DNA of 64,000 bases from Gluconacetobacter takamatsuzukensis (GTDB taxonomy: Bacteria; Pseudomonadota; Alphaproteobacteria; Acetobacterales; Acetobacteraceae): positions 62,001 through 126,000 of the forward strand of contig NZ_JABEQK010000004.1 in assembly GCF_014174275.1 (NCBI RefSeq), read 5' to 3'. Made by a program: the position numbers and the translations under genes. This document shows, piece by piece, positions 56,742-64,000 of the stretch (the first letter of the stretch is position 1; every line of letters starts with the position of its first letter). The notes beneath the pieces were generated by a model, which was not told the origin of the DNA, did not search any database, and saw only the letters and a program-made list of their open reading frames with translations.

Positions 56742-58265
56742 ATGACGGCGGCAATGGAGAATCTGTGCGTGCGTGAACGTCCCCTGAACCACCCGTTGCG
56801 TCGTTGCGGGGCCTTGCTGCTGTCCACGGTCCTGGCCACGGCGCTTGGCGGGTGTTCGGCCAAGACATTCAACGACCCCTTGGGGACGGCCAGCCACGCC
56901 CTGTTCGGCGGCGGTTCCGACACGCCGAAGGGGCCGACCTACCTGACCGGCTATATCGGCAATGTCGTTTCGGACGAGCCGCAATCGGCCATGGTTGCCC
57001 GTGACGTGCTGGCGCGGGGCGGCAATGCCGCCGACGCGGCGGCGGCGATGGGGATGACGCTGGCGGTCACGCTGCCCTCGCGGGCCTCGCTGGGCGGGGG
57101 CGGTGCGTGCCTGGCGTGGCGTTCGGGCGATTCCGGCGGTGGGCGGGCGTTCCTGTTCCTGCCGGTCGCGGGATCGACGACGCCGGAGCAGGGCGGTGCG
57201 CCGGTGGACCGGCCGGCGGCGGCGCCGATGCTGGCACGCGGGCTGTACCTGATGCATCTGCGCTATGGCAGCGTGGAGTTTGCCGAGACCCTGACCCCGG
57301 CGCTGGAGCTGGCGCGCGGCGGGATCTCGGTCAGCCGGGCGCTGGCGACCGATCTTGCGGCCGTGCAGGGGCCGCTGCTGGCCGATCCGGGCGCGCGGGC
57401 GATCTTCAGCCGGGGCGACGGCAAGGTGCTGGCCGAGGGCGATACGCTGGTGCAGCAGCGCCTGACCGGCGTGCTGGAGCAGATCAGCAGCATGGGAGTG
57501 GGCGACCTGTATAACGGCGCGCTGGCGCGCTCGTTCGTCGCCGGCAGCCAGGGGGCCGGCGGCGGGTTGACCGTGGCGGACCTGCGGGGTGCCGTGCCGG
57601 TCGAGACCGATCCGCTGACGGTGCGTGCGGGGCAGGTGACGGTGAGCTTCCTGCCGCCGCCGGCCGATGGCGGGCTGGGCAGCGCGGTGGCGTTTCATGC
57701 CCTGAACGATGGCGGCCAGGGCGACCGGGCCGGCCAGTCGGCGGTGGCGGCCTGGCGCGCGCAGGCGGCCGGCACGCAATCCACCGCCGAGCTGATTGCC
57801 CGGGCGCAGGCGGTGGTCGATTCCGGCACCGTGCCGGCTGGGGGAAGCCTGCCGCATCTGCCGGCCTCGACCTCGTTCGCCGTGGTCGACCGGCATGGCG
57901 GGGCTGTCGCGTGCAGCCTGACGATGGACAATCTGTTCGGCACCGGGCGCGTCGCGGGTGGCACGGGGATTGTGATGGGGGCGTCGCCGCGCCGGCTGCC
58001 GCCGCCGCTGCTGACCGCCGCGATCGCCAGCGAGGGCAGCCGGTTCCGGGCCGCCGTGACGGGGTCGGGGCAGAACGATGCCGCCGATGCGGTCGCGGTG
58101 GAAATGAAGCAGGTCCTGGCGGGCGAGAAGCCGGGTGCGCGGCCGGTGACGGCGGATGGGCGTATCAATGCGATTTCCTGCCCGGCGGGGCTGCCGGGCG
58201 GCGAGGTGAGCTGTGCCGGCGGCACCGATGCGCGTTCGGCCGGCCTGTCGGTGGGATCGGACTGA
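56742..58265 (+). CDS. Gamma-glutamyltranspeptidase-like lipoprotein, altered nucleophile
   Basis: A 507-residue protein with lipobox LGGC (C38) and a GGT fold (VLARGGNAADAAAAMGMTLAV; LGGGGACLAW; YGSVEFAETLTPALELARGG). At the autoprocessing site the family TTHYSVVD reads STSFAVVD, so the catalytic Thr position aligns with S376 (T377 next). The oxyanion GSPGG near the end reads TGSGQND. Either serine or the shifted Thr serves, or the protein is inactive. ATG at 56742 preferred (GGGG upstream); 56754 is possible. It is not near glutathione genes. Confidence 0.75.
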   Translation: MTAAMENLCVRERPLNHPLRRCGALLLSTVLATALGGCSAKTFNDPLGTASHALFGGGSDTPKGPTYLTGYIGNVVSDEPQSAMVARDVLARGGNAADAAAAMGMTLAVTLPSRASLGGGGACLAWRSGDSGGGRAFLFLPVAGSTTPEQGGAPVDRPAAAPMLARGLYLMHLRYGSVEFAETLTPALELARGGISVSRALATDLAAVQGPLLADPGARAIFSRGDGKVLAEGDTLVQQRLTGVLEQISSMGVGDLYNGALARSFVAGSQGAGGGLTVADLRGAVPVETDPLTVRAGQVTVSFLPPPADGGLGSAVAFHALNDGGQGDRAGQSAVAAWRAQAAGTQSTAELIARAQAVVDSGTVPAGGSLPHLPASTSFAVVDRHGGAVACSLTMDNLFGTGRVAGGTGIVMGASPRRLPPPLLTAAIASEGSRFRAAVTGSGQNDAADAVAVEMKQVLAGEKPGARPVTADGRINAISCPAGLPGGEVSCAGGTDARSAGLSVGSD

Positions 58266-58301
58266 TGGCGCGGGCCGGGGCCGGTGTCGCCGCTTGTGGA
58301 T

Positions 58302-58316
58302 GATCATGTTTTGTTC
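58302..58316. promoter_or_regulatory. Likely LexA (SOS) box of recA
   Basis: GATC-N7-GTTC differs by one base from the alphaproteobacterial SOS box GTTC-N7-GTTC. It lies 82 bases before the recA ATG, overlapping the region where its promoter would sit. Confidence 0.5.
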
Positions 58317-58397
58317 TAGTTTTGGTTTGGTCGGGACCGCCGTGGCGCGGCGGGTGGGACCCGGGGTTTTCATGATATCGGAACGGGATTGAAGGCG

Positions 58398-59421
<1,024 letters not shown>

Positions 59422-59450
<29 letters not shown>

Positions 59451-59856
59451 CCGGCGCGGGGCGAGGAGCCGGCAGGCGGGGCCGCGCGGCCTGGGACTGC
59501 TGGTTCTGCTGGCCGGTCTGTCGGCCTGCGCGCTCAAGCGGCCGGAGGGGGATTCGATCGATGTGCCGCCCCTGACCCTGTTCAGCGGGCAGGAACGGCC
59601 GGGCTCGGCCCAGACCGCATCCGCCGGGCAGCAGAAGCATGACGGGTCGCAGCCCATGTCTGCCGCGCCGGCGGGGCGGCAGCCCGACTACCAGCCGCTT
59701 CCCGATGCCTGGGGCATGCAGATGATCGCGTCCGGCTTCGATTCCAATGCCGCCGGGGATGACGGGCAGAAGGAAGATTCCGGGCATTTCGTCATACCCG
59801 ATACGCAGGTGAGCTACGGCGCACGGGGCCGGGGGCAGACGACGCCGGGACCTTGA
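59422..59856 (+). CDS. Probable lipoprotein, overlapping recA end
   Basis: A 144-residue frame with a basic N-terminus ([12 protein letters not shown]), a hydrophobic stretch ([14 protein letters not shown]) that ends in lipobox LSAC, and a polar mature part containing [20 protein letters not shown]. No family recognised. The start is uncertain: GTG at 59422 overlaps recA by 29 bases and TTG at 59434 is an alternative. It probably shares the recA transcript. Confidence 0.55.
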
Positions 59857-60149
59857 GGCCGGGCGGTTGGGGGCTTTCGATGGGAAAAAGGGGCGCGTGT
59901 GGTGCTCCGCATGTCTTTCCCTGCCGGCTTCCGAGTCACGTCTCTGTCATTGAGATGGCCGGAATATGGCGGTTTTCTGCCATTTCCTGACCGAATGTGC
60001 TGGGGTGGAGGACGGGGTCCACTGGATCGGTCCATCCGTTGGTGTTACGCCGCGCTGAGCGAGGCCGGAATGACGGTCCTTCCTGGGGAAGTGGATTCAT
60101 GACGGTTGGCACGAAATCCGGCGGCATTTGTCCGGGCCGGACCTAGATC

Positions 60150-61118
60150 ATGATGCTCCGCATGCCTCCATGGGGGTCGGTGTCGCGTGATGGCGATCCG
60201 CCGCTTCCGTATCTGACCTTTTCGCGTTCGGACTGGGCGGCGTTGCGGGCCAATGTGCCGCTTTCGCTGTCCGAGGAGGATATCGCGGCGTTGCGGGGAC
60301 GGAACGAGCCCGTGTCGCTGGCCGATATCACCGAGGTCTATCTGCCTCTGTCGCGGTTGCTGAACCTGTATGTCATGGCCTCGCGCGGGCTGAACAGCAT
60401 GGTCGAGAGTGCGTTCCTGGGCTGTCCGCGCATTTCGGTGCCGTTCATTATCGGCATCGCCGGCAGCGTGGGGGTGGGCAAGAGCACATTTGCCCGCCTG
60501 CTTCAGGCCGTGCTGTCGCGCTGGCCGGACCATCCGCGGGTCGATCTGGTGACGACGGACGGGTTTCTGCTGCCGACGCGGGTTCTGGAGGAACGGAGCC
60601 TGATGCAGCGCAAGGGCTTCCCCGAGAGCTATGATTTGCGGCGGATGATCGCCTTTCTGGCCGCCGTGAAGGCGGGCGAACGGTTGCAGCAGGTGCCGCT
60701 CTATTCGCATGAGGCCTACGATATCGTGCCCGACCGGTTCCAGACGGTGGACCGGCCGGATATCCTGATCTTCGAGGGGCTAAACGTGTTGCAGACCGGC
60801 ACCGACCGGTCGATGGTGGCGTCGGATTATTTCGATTTCTCGATCTATCTCGACGCGACCACCAGCGATATCGAATCGTGGTACGTGGAGCGGTTCCAGC
60901 TGTTGCAGCGCACGGCGTTTCGCAAGCCGACATCCTATTTCCATCATTATGCCGACCTGTCGCCGGCCGAGGCGGAGCGGGTGGCGGGGCAGATCTGGAA
61001 CCGGATCAACCTGCCCAATCTGGAAGCCAATATCCTGCCCACGCGCGAACGTGCGCGGCTGATCATGCGCAAGGCGCGGTCGCACGCCATCAACGAAGTC
61101 CGGCTGCGCTATCTGTAA
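60150..61118 (+). CDS. coaA: Type I pantothenate kinase
   Basis: A 322-residue enzyme phosphorylating pantothenate, the first step of coenzyme A synthesis. It has the P-loop GSVGVGKS (105-112), [12 protein letters not shown], the KGFPESYD motif, YDIVP and FEGLNVLQ, all typical of CoaA. ATG at 60150 or 60153 both fit. The region before it (59857-60149) shows no gene or clear signal. anmK follows after 83 bases. Confidence 0.95.
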   Translation: MMLRMPPWGSVSRDGDPPLPYLTFSRSDWAALRANVPLSLSEEDIAALRGRNEPVSLADITEVYLPLSRLLNLYVMASRGLNSMVESAFLGCPRISVPFIIGIAGSVGVGKSTFARLLQAVLSRWPDHPRVDLVTTDGFLLPTRVLEERSLMQRKGFPESYDLRRMIAFLAAVKAGERLQQVPLYSHEAYDIVPDRFQTVDRPDILIFEGLNVLQTGTDRSMVASDYFDFSIYLDATTSDIESWYVERFQLLQRTAFRKPTSYFHHYADLSPAEAERVAGQIWNRINLPNLEANILPTRERARLIMRKARSHAINEVRLRYL

Positions 61119-61201
61119 GAGGCCCGGCGCCGTCTGCCGGTCAGGTTCCGCAATCTCTCCCGGTGCGATAGGTTTGAGGCTGTTTCGGGAGGGTGAGTCC
61201 G

Positions 61202-62311
61202 ATGATCCGGGTGATCGGCCTGATGAGCGGTACGTCGCTGGACGGGGTCGATGCCGCTGCCATCGAGACGGATGGGGTGGCGGTGGGCGCGGCCGGGCCG
61301 GTGACGACCATTCCCTTTCCGCCCGGATTGCGCGCGCGGGCACGTGCCATTCTCGACCGGGCGGGGAGCCTGGCGGCGGATGATCCGGATCTGCTGGCTG
61401 TCGAGCGGGAGCTGACGCAACTGCATGTCGCGGCCGTGCGTGCGCTGGACTGGCCGGCCGAGCTGATCGGCTTTCATGGCCAGACGATTCTGCATCGCCC
61501 CGATGTACATCGAAGCTGGCAGATCGGGGATGCCGGCCTGCTGGCGGCGGAAACCGGGGTGCCGGTGGTGCATGATTTTCGCAGTGCCGACCTGGCGGCG
61601 GGCGGGGAGGGGGCGCCGCTGGTGCCGGTCTTTCACCAGGCCCTGGCGCGGGGGCTGGAACAGCCGCTGGCCGTGCTGAATATCGGCGGGGTGGCGAATG
61701 TCTCGCTGATCGGGGCGTCGGGGGAATTGCTGGCCTGCGACGTGGGGCCCGGCAATGCGCTGCTGGATGACTGGGCCATGCGCCATACCGGTCTGCCGTG
61801 CGACCGCGACGGGGCGATGGCCCGGGCGGGGCGGGTCGATGAGCGGGTTCTGGAGCGGCTGATGGACGACCCGTTCTTTGATCGGCCGGCGCCGAAATCG
61901 CTGGATCGGCTGTCGTTTCATCGGGCCATGGACCTGCTGGCCGGTCTCTCGCCGGTGGATGGGGCGGCGACGCTTGCGGCCTTTACCGTTCGGGCGGTGG
62001 CCGGTCTGAGGCTGCCGTTTCGGCCATGCCGCTGGCTGGTCTGCGGCGGGGGGCGCCATAACCCGGTGCTGATGGACGGGTTGCGGGATGCGCTGGGGGC
62101 GGTCGTCGAGCCCGTCGAGGCCGTGGGGTGGCAGGGCGATGCGCTGGAGGCGCAGTGTTTCGGCTTTCTGGCCGCGCGTACCGTGCGCGGGTTGCCGCTC
62201 TCGTTTCCCGGAACGACGGGGGTCGGTCGCCCGGTCAGTGGGGGCAGGCTGGAGTGGCGGGGACTGCCCGCCGCCGCGATGCAGGGGGTGGAGCGGCTGC
62301 GGCGGCGATAG
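61202..62311 (+). CDS. anmK: Anhydro-N-acetylmuramic acid kinase
   Basis: A 369-residue sugar kinase that recycles 1,6-anhydroMurNAc from cell-wall turnover to MurNAc-6-phosphate. It has the start motif MIRVIGLMSGTSLDGVD, FHGQTILHRP, NIGGVANVSLI and VCGGGRHNPVLM. ATG at 61202 is preferred because GGGAGGG lies 8 bases upstream, too close for the GTG at 61193. It ends 4 bases from the convergent Sel1-repeat gene. The lytic transglycosylase in this window makes its kind of substrate. Confidence 0.94.
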   Translation: MIRVIGLMSGTSLDGVDAAAIETDGVAVGAAGPVTTIPFPPGLRARARAILDRAGSLAADDPDLLAVERELTQLHVAAVRALDWPAELIGFHGQTILHRPDVHRSWQIGDAGLLAAETGVPVVHDFRSADLAAGGEGAPLVPVFHQALARGLEQPLAVLNIGGVANVSLIGASGELLACDVGPGNALLDDWAMRHTGLPCDRDGAMARAGRVDERVLERLMDDPFFDRPAPKSLDRLSFHRAMDLLAGLSPVDGAATLAAFTVRAVAGLRLPFRPCRWLVCGGGRHNPVLMDGLRDALGAVVEPVEAVGWQGDALEAQCFGFLAARTVRGLPLSFPGTTGVGRPVSGGRLEWRGLPAAAMQGVERLRRR

Positions 62312-62315
62312 GGCG

Positions 62316-63086
62316 TCAATCGTGCGTCGGGCGGGGGATGCCGAGGGTGTCCAGCCGGTCGCGCACCTGTTGCAGCAGGGCGGCGTCGCCGTCGGGGCCG
62401 AGTGTGTGGAGGGTACGCTCCATCGCCAGCAGCACGTCCGATGTCGCATCGCCCGCCGCGCGGCGCCACCAGTCGAGTGCCTGGGCGTGCTCGCCCATCG
62501 CCAGCAGTGCCGAGGCGTAATTATGCTGGCCGCGATAATCGCCGCCTTCGGCTGAACGGCGATACCAGGCGAGGGCCTGGGCCGGATTGCGTTCGGTGTG
62601 CCAGCCTTCCTCGGTGAAGCGGGCGACCAGGTTCATGGACTTGGCATGACCGCGTTCGGCGGCGCTGCGGAACAGCGCCAGCGCGCGGCGCAGGTCGGCC
62701 GGCATGCCGATGCCGCGCATCGTCATGATGCCCAGATTGTAGCAACCCCAGAGATCGCCCAGGCGGGCCGCCTTTTCGTAGCTGGCGGCGGCGGCCGGGA
62801 GGTCGATCGGGCCGCCCCAGCCGAAATGATGGCAGCGGCCCAGCATGTTATGGGCAGGCGCGTAGTCGGCGGAGGCTGCGATTTCGTACCATTTGCGGGC
62901 CTGTTGCGGGTCGGACGGCACGTAGATGCTGTCGAGCAGGATGTCGCCCCAGCGCACCTGCTCGGGAACGTGGCCCTGGGTGGCCCGGATGCGGATGTTC
63001 TCGATGAAGTCGGGCAGGGCGGGGGGTGTTTCCCTGGCGCGGCGGCGCCGGAGGGCGGCCTGCTTCAGGCCGTGGAAAATCCGCAT
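62316..63086 (-). CDS. Sel1-repeat protein paired with piuC
   Basis: A 256-residue protein with at least four Sel1-type helix pairs, for example ARKWYEIAASADYAPAHNML, AAASYEKAARLGDLWGCYNL and ALAWYRRSAEGGDYRGQHNY. There is no signal peptide. Sel1 proteins mediate protein contacts; a gene of this kind is commonly next to piuC in iron-uptake loci of other proteobacteria. It is divergent from piuC with a Fur-box-like palindrome between, so both are probably iron-repressed. Confidence 0.85.
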   Translation of the reverse strand: MRIFHGLKQAALRRRRARETPPALPDFIENIRIRATQGHVPEQVRWGDILLDSIYVPSDPQQARKWYEIAASADYAPAHNMLGRCHHFGWGGPIDLPAAAASYEKAARLGDLWGCYNLGIMTMRGIGMPADLRRALALFRSAAERGHAKSMNLVARFTEEGWHTERNPAQALAWYRRSAEGGDYRGQHNYASALLAMGEHAQALDWWRRAAGDATSDVLLAMERTLHTLGPDGDAALLQQVRDRLDTLGIPRPTHD

Positions 63087-63152
63087 GTGGTGAGGACCCG
63101 TGACGATTGGACGATTCGCAGTGGGCGCTACAAAACATGGCCGGGTTATTTA

Positions 63153-63173
63153 TGCAATTGATAATCTGTTGCA
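63153..63173. promoter_or_regulatory. Fur-box-like palindrome between piuC and Sel1 genes
   Basis: A 21-bp palindrome, TGCAA and TTGCA arms flanking the core GATAATC with 2-base spacers; 8 of 10 base pairs are symmetric. GATAATC is the centre of the classical Fur box, and such TGCAA flanks are seen in alphaproteobacterial Fur sites. It lies 67 bases from one start and 138 from the other, consistent with repression of both. Confidence 0.65.
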
Positions 63174-63310
63174 ATGAAGCTATTCAGCGACTTTGCCATG
63201 TCGCCCGCACGGCGTGCGTCGGTTTCGCCCGGCCTGCCGATTGTCGAAGCCTGTGCGGGAAACGTCGCTGCCCGTGCCGGACCCTGCCGGCGCCATCAAT
63301 CGAGACCGCC

Positions 63311-63997
63311 ATGCTGCTGCATATCCAGAATGTTCTTTCGCCCGACGAAGTCCTGCACTGTCGTCGCGCGCTTGCCGACGCGACGTGGGCGGACGGCAGG
63401 GTGACGGCGGGGCCGCAATCGGCTTCGGCCAAGAACAACCTTCAGATTCCGCTGGACCATCCGCTGCATCGTTCGCTTGGCGAGATCGTGCTGCGTGCGC
63501 TGGGGCGGAACAATCTGTTCAACAGCGCGGTCGTGCCGCTGCGTGTCGTGCCGCCGCTGTTCAATCGCTATGACGAGGGCATGTCGTTCGGGGCGCATGT
63601 GGACAATGCCATCCGGCCCATCCCCAATTCCGGCGGAATGCGCATCCGCACCGATGTTTCTTCCACGCTCTTCCTGACCGATCCGGAGGAGTATGAGGGG
63701 GGGGAATTGCGGATACACGATGCCTCGGGCGTGCAGGAGATCAAGCTGCCGGCCGGCGACATGATCGTCTACGACACCACGGTGCTGCATGACGTGGCGC
63801 CGGTCAGGCGCGGGAGCCGCTGGGCGTCCTTCTTCTGGACGCAGTCGATGGTACGCGATGTCGAGCGGCGGCGGATCCTGTTCGACCTGGATCGCACGAT
63901 CATGGATCTGCGCACGCGCCTTGCGGATGACGACCCGGCGGTTCTGGAACTGGTGAACTGCTATCATAATCTCATGCGCCAATGGTGCGAACTCTGA
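63311..63997 (+). CDS. piuC: PiuC-family Fe(II)/2-oxoglutarate dioxygenase
   Basis: A 228-residue dioxygenase linked to TonB-dependent siderophore uptake. Iron ligands H96 and D98 (HVDNA), and H160 (LHDVAPV), with R170 for 2-oxoglutarate. The ATG at 63311 gives [14 protein letters not shown], the normal family start; upstream frame from 63107 is non-conserved. The stop at 63997 is 4 bases from the window edge. A siderophore receptor gene could lie just beyond. Confidence 0.93.
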   Translation: MLLHIQNVLSPDEVLHCRRALADATWADGRVTAGPQSASAKNNLQIPLDHPLHRSLGEIVLRALGRNNLFNSAVVPLRVVPPLFNRYDEGMSFGAHVDNAIRPIPNSGGMRIRTDVSSTLFLTDPEEYEGGELRIHDASGVQEIKLPAGDMIVYDTTVLHDVAPVRRGSRWASFFWTQSMVRDVERRRILFDLDRTIMDLRTRLADDDPAVLELVNCYHNLMRQWCEL

Positions 63998-64000
63998 GCG

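Noticed and set aside
58308-58322. Alternative SOS box GTTT-N7-GTTT before recA
   Set aside because: Both halves deviate from GTTC; the overlapping GATC-N7-GTTC differs from the alphaproteobacterial site at only one base.

Overview
The window is high-GC bacterial DNA with tightly packed genes on both strands. It most resembles an alphaproteobacterium of the Acetobacteraceae (Gluconacetobacter-like). The supporting signs are a glycine-dependent 5-aminolevulinate synthase (HemA), a SatP-type acetate/succinate permease, an alphaproteobacterial style SOS box before recA, and a Fur-like operator with TGCAA/TTGCA flanks. The species is inferred, not shown. I see no rRNA, tRNA, CRISPR array, insertion sequence or phage gene; this looks like core chromosome plus metabolic modules.

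Left part (1-16.3 kb). The end of an iron/cobalamin-type ABC importer (FecCD permease plus ATPase) converges on a secreted GH92 mannosidase. Next is a complete nitrate-assimilation operon on the minus strand: an MFS nitrate transporter, an NirB-NirD fusion, a nitrate reductase fused to a CysJ-like diflavin reductase, then nasT and nasS. A near-consensus promoter and a leader of about 150 nt precede the operon. The leader carries two hairpins with A1/G4 hexaloops, the known RNA target of ANTAR antiterminators such as NasT, so the operon seems to encode the regulator that reads its own leader. Upstream are a histidine kinase and an NtrC-family response regulator that has lost GAFTGA and Walker B.

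Efflux module (16.3-27.4 kb). Two copies of TGTCCG-N4-CGGACA lie between the regulator and a divergent plus-strand operon. That operon encodes a periplasmic adaptor, a MacB/LolD-type ATPase, three double-FtsX permeases of about 800 residues (two are clear tandem paralogues) and a TolC-family channel. This looks like a self-contained tripartite exporter with its own two-component system; its substrate is unknown.

Middle (27.4-44.6 kb). Envelope and housekeeping genes: L,D-transpeptidase, a zinc phospholipase C/P1-nuclease-like protein, exported peroxiredoxin, lytic transglycosylase with SPOR domain, glycogen-debranching-like enzyme, CorA/ZntB transporter, nucleoside deaminase, DUF3597 protein, adenosylhomocysteinase, M19 dipeptidase, SatP, an SDR and an outer-membrane porin. 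A strikingly AT-rich patch follows the porin start.

Right part (44.6-64 kb). Glyoxalase, dapF-mtaB-ftsY, and on the opposite strand a transketolase-like/gap/pgk operon. The transketolase-like protein has lost the thiamine-diphosphate GDG motif and catalytic residues and is probably a pseudoenzyme. Then come a lipoprotein and hemA, dctA, a DsbA-like oxidoreductase, a divergent gamma-glutamyltranspeptidase-like lipoprotein, recA, coaA, anmK, and a divergent Sel1-repeat/piuC pair around a Fur-box-like palindrome.

No gap between genes exceeds 300 bases; the largest (59857-60149) shows nothing recognisable.
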